The translations under genes were made by a program, and so were the position numbers. This document shows positions 6,594 to 13,955 of a stretch of DNA of 15,281 nucleotides, piece after piece (position 1 is the first letter of the stretch; each line of letters opens with the position of its first letter). This stretch comes from JBDIAR01 sp039812545 (lineage in GTDB: Bacteria > Actinomycetota > Actinomycetes > Actinomycetales > Dermatophilaceae). Where the stretch lies: positions 1 through 15,281 of the forward strand of contig JBDIAR010000081.1 of the NCBI GenBank assembly GCA_039812545.1, written 5' to 3'. Under the pieces are notes generated by a model. The model was not told the origin of the DNA, made no database searches, and saw only the letters and a list, made by a program, of their open reading frames with translations.

Positions 6594-9074
6594 TCAGAAG
6601 GATGGGGCCATGTTCATGAAACGGGAATAGTGGCCTTGGAAGGCGACGGTGATGGTGTCGGTGGGGCCGTTGCGGTGTTTGGCGACGATCAGGTCGGCTT
6701 CGCCGGCTCGAGGGGATTCCTTCTCGTACATTTCCTCGCGGTGCAGCAAGATCACCATGTCGGCGTCCTGCTCGATCGAGTTGTGGACGGCGATCCCGTC
6801 GGCGATGAAGTTGTGGCCGCCGAGGACGGTCGCGTCGAAGACGGGTTCCACGCCGACGGGCGTCACCAACTCGACGGTGTCCCACAGGACGTCGTTGACG
6901 GCGTGCAGGTCGAGGTCGAGGTCGGCGAGCGCCGTGGCCAGGCCACCCAGCCGGTCGGCGGCGGGCTGTTCGCGAGACTGAGCCCCGCGCGACGCCCCGG
7001 CCGCCGCCGCCGAAGCGCCGGCACCGCTCATCACGGAGCGCACGCTCTCCCAAGCCGAGTCGTGTGCGGCCACCCCGTCAGCACGCGCCGAGGTCAGCGA
7101 CCGCACCGCTTCGAGCAGCATCTCGCCGGTCACGTCGACCACCGTGATCTCCTGGAGGAACCGGCGCAGGCAGTCGACGTCGTCGATCACCAGGTCGACG
7201 CCACGACGACGGTCCACCAACGACACCGAGATCCCGAACCGCAACAACAACCCGGCCACGTCCTGCGCCAGCTCACGCCCCCGAACCGACACCTCGATCC
7301 GCCCGACCGAGACAGCACCGGCACCAGCCCCGACACCGTTCTCCCCGAACGACACCCGCGCCCCCGCCCAGAACTCGCCCAGGAACACCGCGATCTCACG
7401 CTTGGCGGCATACGACACCCGCTCGGGCACCCGCGCCCCCTCGGCCAGCACCAGCCCCAGCGCCTCGTCGACGACGACCGGGTCCAGCCCGCCGCAACCG
7501 GCCGCCCCACCGGCCAGCACCCGCGCCAACGCCACGATCCACTCGTCGTCGTCGACCTCCTCGAACCGCTCCGGCGCCGGCACATGCCGCGGCACCGCGA
7601 TCCGATCCCCGGTCCGCAGGTCCCCCAACGCCGTCCACCCCTGATACGCCAGGAACGGATGGTTCTCGGTCCCGCGCACCCGCCGCCCGGAGGCCAACGT
7701 CAACTCGAACACCGGCCGCACACCGGTGGCGAACACGTGCGTCATCGGTCGCGGCACATACCGCAGTGACTCGTCCAGCGACCACACCGGCACCTCCCGC
7801 GCCCCCGCGGCATACAACTCCCCCAAGGTCACCGACGCCCCGGTGTCGGCCCGAAGGACCCGCGTGGACGCCACCAGGCACCCGGACTCGCGCAGGTCGG
7901 ACATCTGCGGCTTCTTGTCGGTCCGCTGTTCCGGCCCGCGGTTGAGCTGCGAAATCGCGATGACCGGGACCTCCAACTCCTTGGCGAGCAGCTTCAACGC
8001 CCGGGAGAACTCCGAAACCTCCTGCTGACGCGACTCCACCTTGCGCCCCGACGTCATCAACTGCAGATAGTCGATGACGACGAGTTTGAGATTGTGCTTC
8101 TGCTTCAGCCGCCGGCATTTGGCGCGAATCTCCATCAGCGACATATTCGGCGAATCGTCGATGAACAACGGCGCCTCGCTGACCCGCCCCATGCACGAGG
8201 AAATCCGCTGCCAGTCCTCGTCGCGCATCGTGCCCTTGCGCATGTGCTGCAACTGAATGCCGGCCTCGGCCGAGAGCATGCGCATCGTGATCTCGGTCTT
8301 GCTCATTTCGAGCGAGAAGATGACCGAGCACATGCCGTGCCGGACCGCCGCCGTGCGCGCGATGTCCAGACCCAGCGTCGACTTGCCGACCGCCGGACGC
8401 GCCGCGAGCACGATCATCTGCCCTGGGTGCAGCCCGTTGGTCAGCTGGTCCAACTCGGTGAACCCGGTCGGCACGCCGGTCATCTCGCCGCCGCGCCCGG
8501 CGGCCACCTCGATCTCGTCGAGCGTCAGCTCGACGATCTCCCCGACCCGCTGGTAGTCCTCGCCGGCGCGGCGCTCCGAAACGGCATACACCTCGGCCTG
8601 AGCGGCGTTGACGATGTCCTCGACGATCCCACCGGTGCGCGCGTACCCGAGCTGGACGATCCGCGTCCCGGCCTCGACGAGACGCCGCAGGACGGCCCGC
8701 TCGGCGACGATCTCGGCGTAGAACCCGGCGTTGGCGGCCGTCGGCACCGACTGGATGAGTTCGTGCAGGTATGCCTGTCCGCCGACCCTGCTCAGGTCGC
8801 CGCGCTTGGTCAGCTCATCGGCGACCGTGATCGCGTCGGCCGGCTCGCCGCGGCCGTAGAGCGCCAGGATCGCGTCGTAGATGACCTCGTGCGCCGGCCG
8901 GTAGAAATCGACGCCCTTGAGCGACTCCACGACGTCGGCGATGGCGTCCTTGGACAGCAGCATCCCGCCGAGGACGGAGCGCTCCGCGCCCACGTCCTGG
9001 GGTGGCAGCCGGTCCTCGTCGCGCCCCTCGTAGGGTGCGGCGAAGGCACTGGTGCTCAGCTCGTCGATCGACAC
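6594..9074 (-). CDS. dnaB: Replicative DNA helicase DnaB, intein-containing precursor
   Basis: DnaB is the hexameric 5'-3' helicase at the replication fork. The 826-residue precursor comprises an N-extein (1-398), an intein (399-765) and a C-extein (766-826). Spliced DnaB would be 459 residues, normal for actinobacteria. The N-terminal domain starts near LPPQDVGAERSVLGGMLL. The RecA-like domain has Walker A ARPAVGKST, Walker B LKLVVIDYLQLM, and the QQEVSEFSRALKLLAKEL and AISQLNRGPEQR motifs. The C-extein resumes with SIEQDADMVILLHRE and ends HYSRFMNMAPSF. The start is GTG at 9074, with AGGGA eight bases upstream. The gene ends five bases from the transposon end, so any original downstream terminator has been displaced. 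The usual actinobacterial neighbour rplI is not upstream here. Confidence 0.97.
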   Translation of the reverse strand: MSIDELSTSAFAAPYEGRDEDRLPPQDVGAERSVLGGMLLSKDAIADVVESLKGVDFYRPAHEVIYDAILALYGRGEPADAITVADELTKRGDLSRVGGQAYLHELIQSVPTAANAGFYAEIVAERAVLRRLVEAGTRIVQLGYARTGGIVEDIVNAAQAEVYAVSERRAGEDYQRVGEIVELTLDEIEVAAGRGGEMTGVPTGFTELDQLTNGLHPGQMIVLAARPAVGKSTLGLDIARTAAVRHGMCSVIFSLEMSKTEITMRMLSAEAGIQLQHMRKGTMRDEDWQRISSCMGRVSEAPLFIDDSPNMSLMEIRAKCRRLKQKHNLKLVVIDYLQLMTSGRKVESRQQEVSEFSRALKLLAKELEVPVIAISQLNRGPEQRTDKKPQMSDLRESGCLVASTRVLRADTGASVTLGELYAAGAREVPVWSLDESLRYVPRPMTHVFATGVRPVFELTLASGRRVRGTENHPFLAYQGWTALGDLRTGDRIAVPRHVPAPERFEEVDDDEWIVALARVLAGGAAGCGGLDPVVVDEALGLVLAEGARVPERVSYAAKREIAVFLGEFWAGARVSFGENGVGAGAGAVSVGRIEVSVRGRELAQDVAGLLLRFGISVSLVDRRRGVDLVIDDVDCLRRFLQEITVVDVTGEMLLEAVRSLTSARADGVAAHDSAWESVRSVMSGAGASAAAAGASRGAQSREQPAADRLGGLATALADLDLDLHAVNDVLWDTVELVTPVGVEPVFDATVLGGHNFIADGIAVHNSIEQDADMVILLHREEMYEKESPRAGEADLIVAKHRNGPTDTITVAFQGHYSRFMNMAPSF
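6780..7880 (-). mobile_element. DnaB intein (367 aa) with degenerate LAGLIDADG endonuclease region
   Basis: The intein begins at Cys (codon 7880-7878) after SDLRESG and ends VHN before Ser766 of SIEQDAD, the well-known DnaB insertion site shared with the Synechocystis DnaB intein. Splicing residues are present: Cys1, block B T71-x-x-H74 (GTENHPF), block F FDATVLGGHNF, penultimate His366, Asn367 and a +1 Ser. It should splice. The middle (about 110-260) looks like a decayed LAGLIDADG endonuclease: the two motif positions read WIVALARVLAGGAAG and IAVFLGEFWAGARV, lacking the catalytic Asp residues, although the downstream LLLRFGI helix remains. An Ala/Gly/Ser-rich linker follows. Homing activity is therefore probably lost. 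Confidence 0.9.
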
Positions 9075-9264
9075 CGAAAGCGTCCCTACCCCTTCGCCTG
9101 TGCCGGGCTCGAACGCCCCGGATGAGCGGTCGAGCCTTGTCCGAGAACTGAAGCACGGAGGTCTGACACTCGGTCGCGGGAGGGCCCCGAGGGCTCGGAT
9201 CTCCGCGCATCACCGGGCGGCTGCCCCACAGTACGTTCCGCCGGCCCGGACACCAATGGAGGCC

Positions 9265-9435
9265 TGTGGATAACGTGTGGACGACGTGTGCGGCGCGCCG
9301 TTACGGAATGTTTATGCCCTGTGGACGAGGCTGTGAATTGTCACCTGCCCGTAACCTGGTTTGTGCGTGGCGACCTGCGCCGACGGGATCCACCGGTTGT
9401 GGACGAGAAAAAAGTTCGGCGCGTCGTCATCCACA
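9265..9435. promoter_or_regulatory. Cluster of five DnaA-box-like sites upstream of dnaB
   Basis: The 425 bases between dnaB and the alkylation repair gene hold no convincing ORF but carry TGTGGATAA (9265-9273, an exact reverse of TTATCCACA), TGTGGACGA three times (9276-9284, 9320-9328, 9398-9406), and TCATCCACA (9427-9435). The TGTGGACGA sites differ by one base from the actinobacterial box TGTGGACAA. They are irregularly spaced over 171 bp, and four share one orientation. GAAAAAAG at 9405-9412 is a small AT-rich patch. DnaA control of dnaB or a DnaA-binding locus is the likely reading; a replication origin is possible but less likely. Confidence 0.6.
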
Positions 9436-9499
9436 GGCGGGTGCCGCGGCGTGTCGTCGCACGCCCCGCCGACCCGCGCAACCAAAAGGGGCAAACCGG

Positions 9500-10291
9500 A
9501 TGAACGAGGCAGGCCAACCCGCCGATTGCCCCTACGTCAACCAGCGCGCCCCCGGCGCCGCCGATCTCGACCTGATCGCCGCCATCCGGCAGACCCTCGC
9601 CGACCACGCCGATCCCGCCAATGCGATCGCCCAGCAGCGCTACATGAAATCGGCCATGCCCTATCGCGGGCTGACCATGCCCGTCCTGCGCCGCGTGCTG
9701 CGACCCGTCCTCGCCACGACCCGAGCCGCCCCGACCTCAACCGCCCTACCCCGACCCCGCTGGGAGGCGACGATCCGCACCCTGTGGGACGAAGCGGCAT
9801 ACCGAGAGGAGCGGTATGCCGCCCTGGCCTTGGCCAGACACCGCCGGTATGCCGGTTACCTGGACGCCGCCAGCCTGCCCCTCGCGCGTCATCTGGTGAT
9901 CACCGGCGCGTGGTGGGACCTCGTCGACGAGACCGCCGGCCACCTCGTCGGCGCGATCCGGCGCACCGATCCCGACGGCCTGCGGCCCGTCCTGCTCGGC
10001 TGGGCGGCCACCGCGCCCGAGGAGCCGGGCGCCCTGTGGCTGCGCCGGACCGCGATCATCTGCCAGGTCGGCGCGAAGGACCGGACCGACACCACCCTGC
10101 TCACCGAGGCCGCCCGCGCCAACCTGCTGGGCACCGCGACCACCAGTTCGGACTTCTTCATTCGCAAGGCCGTCGGCTGGGCCCTGCGGGACTACGCCCG
10201 CACCGACCCGGCCTTCGTACGCGACTTCCTCACGGCATACCAGGACCGGGTGTCCCCACTGACCCGGAAGGAGGCGAGTCGCTACCTGTAA
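9500..10291 (+). CDS. DNA alkylation repair enzyme, AlkD-like HEAT-repeat glycosylase
   Basis: AlkD-family proteins are all-helical glycosylases that remove N3- and N7-alkylated purines. This 263-residue protein has the family hallmarks in order: RYMKSAMPYRGLTMPVLR (about 47-64), a RYAALALA helix, ITGAWWDLVDETA with W138/W139 and D143, ALWLRRTAIICQVG with R182/R183, and SSDFFIRKAVGWALRDYARTDP with W227, ending in SPLTRKEASRYL. The Trp/Asp/Arg/Trp set matches the DNA-contacting and catalytic residues of Bacillus AlkD in order, with roughly similar spacing. The ATG at 9500 follows AGGGG (9487-9491). The reading frame stays open upstream to 9266, but that part is unconserved in appearance. The gene is divergent from dnaB. 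Confidence 0.88.
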   Translation: MNEAGQPADCPYVNQRAPGAADLDLIAAIRQTLADHADPANAIAQQRYMKSAMPYRGLTMPVLRRVLRPVLATTRAAPTSTALPRPRWEATIRTLWDEAAYREERYAALALARHRRYAGYLDAASLPLARHLVITGAWWDLVDETAGHLVGAIRRTDPDGLRPVLLGWAATAPEEPGALWLRRTAIICQVGAKDRTDTTLLTEAARANLLGTATTSSDFFIRKAVGWALRDYARTDPAFVRDFLTAYQDRVSPLTRKEASRYL

Positions 10292-10301
10292 GGGCGACTC
10301 G
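10275..10301 (+). other. 8-bp inverted repeat spanning a stop codon
   Basis: CGAGTCGC (10275-10282) and GCGACTCG (10294-10301) flank an 11-base loop that contains the TAA of the alkylation repair gene. It could act as an mRNA processing or partial termination hairpin before the membrane protein gene, whose GTG is 18 bases on. There is no U-tract. Confidence 0.3.
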
Positions 10302-10318
10302 ATGAGAGGATCTGGGCT

Positions 10319-11035
10319 GTGACCATCGTCACGGCCCAGGGCGCCGCACAGCCATCGCCGCCATCGCCGCGTACCACGCGCATCGTCGGGTACGTCACGG
10401 CGTACATGTTCGCCACCGCCGGCGCCCTGTTCGTCTACGCGCCCGCGCTCGAGCCGTATGTCGACGAGACCTCGATGGCCGGCGCCCGCGCCCTGACCTC
10501 CCCCGCCTGGCTGCATTCGCACACCGGCGGCATCTTCGGCTTCATCCACCTGTGCGTCGCGCTGGCCGGCCTGCGCTTCCTGCCCGCCATCGCCCGGTCG
10601 TCGGCCAGTTGGATCGCCACCGGCCTGGCGTTCGTCGCGATGGCGCTCATCCTGCCCTACCTCGGCGGGGAGGCATACGGGCTCAACGCAATCGGGCACG
10701 TCGCCTTGCAGACCAACGACCCGGTCGACCTCCAGGTCGCCAGCACCTTCCGGTACGGCCTGGTCCAGGCCTCGCTCTTCGGCGTCGGGAACCTCTTCCT
10801 CAGCGGAGCCGGCATCGCGTTGCTCGTCTCGACCTGGCGGGCACGCCGCCTCATCCAGTACGGGGCGCTCGTGCTGTGCATCGGTCTGATGACCTACCTG
10901 CCGACGTACTGGGCCCCGCTGCCGGCGCGACTGGTCCACGGCCTGCTCGTGATGACCGGCTCGGTCATATTGGCGCTGGCCTGCTGGCAAGCCGCTCGCG
11001 GAACGGCGGATGGCGCGGATCGCCCTGTGACGTAA
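10319..11035 (+). CDS. Six-helix integral membrane protein of unknown function
   Basis: This 238-residue protein starts at GTG with AGAGGA (10305-10310) eight bases upstream. A Ser/Pro-rich cytoplasmic-looking tail precedes six hydrophobic stretches: about 24-44 (GYVTAYMFATAGALFVYAP), 65-85, 93-115, 147-168, 178-200 and 205-226. Small and aromatic residues dominate the helices, with His in SHTGGIFGFIH and in the final helix start (LVHGLL). I do not recognise the family and see no enzyme motif. The 27-base gap after the alkylation repair gene suggests co-transcription, but a functional link is not apparent. Confidence 0.75.
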   Translation: MTIVTAQGAAQPSPPSPRTTRIVGYVTAYMFATAGALFVYAPALEPYVDETSMAGARALTSPAWLHSHTGGIFGFIHLCVALAGLRFLPAIARSSASWIATGLAFVAMALILPYLGGEAYGLNAIGHVALQTNDPVDLQVASTFRYGLVQASLFGVGNLFLSGAGIALLVSTWRARRLIQYGALVLCIGLMTYLPTYWAPLPARLVHGLLVMTGSVILALACWQAARGTADGADRPVT

Positions 11036-11189
11036 CGGAAAGGCGCAGCCTCCTCAACCGTCCGTCGTATGCCGGTGCCGTCCAACCGGTCTCGTCGCCC
11101 GTACGCGTGATCCCCGCCACACCCCCCTTGTGCGCCACGTCACAGCACCCGGCATACTCCGAGACACCCCGACCCATCAGGAGACGACG

Positions 11190-12923
11190 ATGTCTAGATC
11201 GGCCACCGAGATCTACCGTGCAGCCCGCGACCAGCTCATCGCGCTCAAGGGCGATCACGCCCGAGCGGTCGAGGAGTTCCGGTTCCCGGACGTCGGCCCG
11301 ACCTTCAACTGGGCGATCGACTGGTTCGACGCGTACGCCCGCGGCAACGAGCGCCCCGGCCTGATCATCGTCGAGGAGGACGGCAGCTCCCAGCAGCTGA
11401 CCTTCGACGAGATCTCCCGCCGCTCCGACCAGATCGCCGCGTGGCTCGCCGGGCAGGGCGTGCGCAAGGGCGACGCGATCATCGTCATGCTCGGCAACCA
11501 GATCGAACTCTGGGAGTCGATGCTGGCCATCATGAAACTCGGTGCGGTCATCATGCCGACCACCACCGCCGTCGGCCCCACCGAACTGGAGGACCGGATC
11601 TCCCGCGGTGACGCCAAGTTCGTCATCTGCAACCCGGCCGACGCGTACAAGTTCGACGGCGTCCCCGGCGACTACCGGCGGATCGGGGTCGGACCCGTCC
11701 CCGACGGAACCGGCGGCGGCGACTGGGTGGACCTGCGCGCGGCATACGAGCTGGACGTCCCGCCGACCGAGCACCCCGGCACCACCCCCGAAGACCGGCT
11801 GCTGCTCTACTTCACCTCCGGCACCACCTCGCGGCCCAAGCTCGTCGAGCACACCCAGGTCTCCTACCCGGTCGGGCACCTGTCGACGATGTACTGGCTC
11901 GGCCTGCAACCCGGCGACGTCCACCTCAACATCTCCTCCCCCGGCTGGGCCAAACACGCCTGGTCGTGCTTCTTCTCGCCGTGGATCGCCGAGGCGACCG
12001 TGTTCGTCTACAACTACGCCCGGTTCGACGCGCCCGCGCTGCTCGAACAACTGCGCACCCGGCACGTCACCTCGTTCTGCGCACCCCCCACGGTGTGGCG
12101 GATGCTCATCAACGCCGACCTGTCCGGCGGCCCCGGCGATCTGCGCGAGGTCATCGGCGCGGGCGAACCGCTCAACCCCGAGGTCATCGCCCAGGTCCAG
12201 GGCGCATGGGGCCTGACCCTGCGCGACGGTTACGGCCAGACCGAGACCACCGCCCAGGTCGGCAACACCCCCGGCTCCGAGGTCAAGGCCGGCTCGATGG
12301 GTCGTCCCCTGCCCGGTATGCCGGTGGTCCTCGTCGTGCCCGAGACCGGTGAGATCGTCGAGGGTCCCGGCGAGGGCGAGATCTGCCTGGCGCTCGGCGG
12401 CCCGGACGGTCGTCCGCTGCCGCTGATGACCGGCTACCAGGGCGACGCCGACCGCGACGCCAAGGCGATGGCCGGCGGTTTCTACCACACCGGCGACGTC
12501 GCCGAACGGGACGCCGACGGCTACATCACCTTCATCGGCCGCACCGACGACGTGTTCAAGGCATCGGACTACAAGGTCAGCCCGTTCGAACTCGAATCCG
12601 TCCTCATCGAACACCCGGCCGTCGCGGAGGCAGCCGTCGTGCCCGCCCCGGACCAACTGCGGCTCGCGGTCCCCAAGGCATACATCGCCCTGGCCCCCGG
12701 GTACGAACCCACCAAAGAGACCGCCTTCGAGATCCTCACGTACGCCCGCGAGCACCTCGCGCCCTATCAGCGGGTTCGCCGCCTGGAGTTCTTCGAGCTG
12801 CCCAAGACGATCTCCGGCAAGATCCGCCGGGTCGACCTGCGGGCCCGCGAGAACGAGTTGGCCGCCGAGGGCCGGATCGCCACCGAATGGCGTGACGACA
12901 TGTTCGAGGGCTTGAAGGGCTGA
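11190..12923 (+). CDS. AMP-forming acyl-CoA synthetase (ANL superfamily, ACS/ACSM-like)
   Basis: These enzymes activate a carboxylic acid with ATP to an acyl-AMP and then transfer it to CoA in the cytoplasm. The 577-residue protein has the full motif set: P-loop TSGTTSRPK at 209-217, YGQTETT at 348-354, the hinge region GDVAERDADGYITFIGRTDD, the CoA/acyl region KASDYKVSPFELE, and the catalytic lysine K544 in KTISGKIRR. Length and motifs suit medium-chain or acetate-like synthetases better than long-chain FadD; the substrate cannot be read from sequence. ATG 11190 has AGGAG (11179-11183) six bases upstream, so the open frame from 11130 is longer than the gene. The 154 bases before it carry two GGCATAC heptamers and no gene. 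Confidence 0.93.
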   Translation: MSRSATEIYRAARDQLIALKGDHARAVEEFRFPDVGPTFNWAIDWFDAYARGNERPGLIIVEEDGSSQQLTFDEISRRSDQIAAWLAGQGVRKGDAIIVMLGNQIELWESMLAIMKLGAVIMPTTTAVGPTELEDRISRGDAKFVICNPADAYKFDGVPGDYRRIGVGPVPDGTGGGDWVDLRAAYELDVPPTEHPGTTPEDRLLLYFTSGTTSRPKLVEHTQVSYPVGHLSTMYWLGLQPGDVHLNISSPGWAKHAWSCFFSPWIAEATVFVYNYARFDAPALLEQLRTRHVTSFCAPPTVWRMLINADLSGGPGDLREVIGAGEPLNPEVIAQVQGAWGLTLRDGYGQTETTAQVGNTPGSEVKAGSMGRPLPGMPVVLVVPETGEIVEGPGEGEICLALGGPDGRPLPLMTGYQGDADRDAKAMAGGFYHTGDVAERDADGYITFIGRTDDVFKASDYKVSPFELESVLIEHPAVAEAAVVPAPDQLRLAVPKAYIALAPGYEPTKETAFEILTYAREHLAPYQRVRRLEFFELPKTISGKIRRVDLRARENELAAEGRIATEWRDDMFEGLKG

Positions 12924-12979
12924 CCCTGGCCGGCCGCCCGCCGGCTGGTGGGCAGACGGCTGGCCGGCCGATGGTCGCG

Positions 12980-13014
12980 GGGCGGGCGGTGAGGTGCCGC
13001 CCGCCCTCCGTCGT
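12980..13014 (+). terminator. Terminator-like hairpin after the acyl-CoA synthetase gene
   Basis: GGGCGGGCGG (12980-12989) and CCGCCCGCCC (12997-13006) form a perfect 10-bp GC stem with a seven-base loop, followed by TCCGTCGT. The weak T-tract is typical of high-GC actinobacterial terminators. An 11-bp direct repeat, CTGGCCGGCCG, lies just upstream (12926-12936 and 12960-12970). Confidence 0.6.
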
Positions 13015-13015
13015 T

Positions 13016-13029
13016 TAGCGTGGTCGGCA
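13016..13029 (+). promoter_or_regulatory. Probable -10 element for a leaderless ABC transporter transcript
   Basis: TAGCGT (13016-13021, TANNNT form) is followed by seven bases and then the A of the ATG at 13029. There is no Shine-Dalgarno before that ATG. This spacing is the usual actinobacterial arrangement in which transcription starts on the start codon itself. I see no clear -35. Confidence 0.4.
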
Positions 13030-13955
13030 TGCACAACGATGCACTGGAGATTCGGGGGCTGAGCCGGCGGTTCGGCGAGGTGCTGGCTGTGGACCAGGTG
13101 GACTTCGACGTCCCCGCGGGCGCAATGGTCGGTTTCGTCGGCGGCAACGGTGCCGGCAAGACGACCACGATGCGGATGATCATGGGCGTGCTGGCCATCG
13201 ACGCCGGCGAAGTCCGTTGGGCGGGAAGGCCGGTCACCCGCGCCGACCGAGCCCGCTTCGGCTACATGCCGGAGGAACGCGGGCTGTACCCCAAACAGAA
13301 GATCCTCGACCAACTCGTCTATCTCGGCCGGTTGCACGGGATGGCGGCCCAGGCGGCGCGCACCTCGGCGACGGGCTATCTGGAGCGGTTCGGCCTGGGT
13401 GAGCGCACCGGCGACAAGCTGGAGACGCTGTCCCTGGGCAACCAGCAACGCGTCCAGATCATCGCCGCGGTCATGGCCCAGCCGGTCGCGCTGATCCTCG
13501 ACGAACCCTTCTCCGGCCTTGACCCGAGCGCCGTCGACGAGATGGCCGTCGTGCTGCGCGAACACACCGAGCGCGGGGTTCCGGTGCTGTTCTCCTCCCA
13601 CCAACTCGACCTGGTCGAGCGGCTGTGCGACTCCCTGGTCGTGCTGAGCCGCGGGCGGGTCGTCGCCGCCGGCACCGCGGAGTCCCTGCGGCGGCGCGAA
13701 ACCGTCCGGTACCGCCTCGTTCTCGGCGGCGAGTCCGGGTGGGTCGGACCGTTCGCGGCGGGGCTGGGGACGCGGCCGGACGGCACTCCCCGGTTGGCCG
13801 TCGTCGGCGTCGACGGCCCGACGGCGGTCGTGGAACCTTACGACGAGCAGGCCGGATCGGAGTTGTTGCGCGAAGCCCTGTCTCGGGGCACGGTCCGCGA
13901 ATTCGCTCCACTGGTGCCCTCGCTCAGCGAGATCTACCGAGAGGTGACGGCATGA
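13029..13955 (+). CDS. ABC transporter ATP-binding protein, NatA/YhaQ-like
   Basis: This 308-residue subunit would power the permease encoded next to it. It has Walker A GGNGAGKT at 38-45, the Q-loop region MPEERGLYPKQKI, a variant signature LSLGNQQR at 134-141 (the LSxGNQQ form typical of Na+/drug-export NatA-like ATPases), Walker B ALILDEP with D158/E159, a SGLDP D-loop, and the H-loop FSSHQLD. The C-terminal 80 or so residues form the small extra domain common in this subfamily, ending SLSEIYREVTA. ATG 13029 fits the domain start (ALEIRGLSRRFG); a GTG three codons upstream is possible. It overlaps the permease gene by ATGA. Substrate is not predictable. Confidence 0.92.
   Translation: MHNDALEIRGLSRRFGEVLAVDQVDFDVPAGAMVGFVGGNGAGKTTTMRMIMGVLAIDAGEVRWAGRPVTRADRARFGYMPEERGLYPKQKILDQLVYLGRLHGMAAQAARTSATGYLERFGLGERTGDKLETLSLGNQQRVQIIAAVMAQPVALILDEPFSGLDPSAVDEMAVVLREHTERGVPVLFSSHQLDLVERLCDSLVVLSRGRVVAAGTAESLRRRETVRYRLVLGGESGWVGPFAAGLGTRPDGTPRLAVVGVDGPTAVVEPYDEQAGSELLREALSRGTVREFAPLVPSLSEIYREVTA

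Noticed and set aside
6528..7769. 413-codon + strand frame across the candidate transposon end
   Set aside because: Antisense to the C-terminal half of dnaB with a Pro/His/Arg-rich translation of no domain content.
8094..9125. 343-codon open frame on the + strand
   Set aside because: It lies opposite dnaB and its composition (Arg, His, Gln, Asp rich) is that of an antisense shadow in GC-rich DNA. dnaB is unmistakable on the other strand.
9265..9435. Chromosomal replication origin
   Set aside because: There is no dnaA or dnaN and only a small AT-rich patch. The boxes are kept as a regulatory cluster instead.
9266..9499. N-terminal extension of the alkylation repair gene to 9266
   Set aside because: The extension runs through the DnaA-box cluster, is rich in Cys/Arg/Pro, and the AlkD-like domain fits the ATG at 9500, which has AGGGG upstream.
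10965..13604. 879-codon open frame on the - strand
   Set aside because: It spans the acyl-CoA synthetase and ABC ATPase genes antisense, has no recognisable motif, and crosses the terminator and promoter region.
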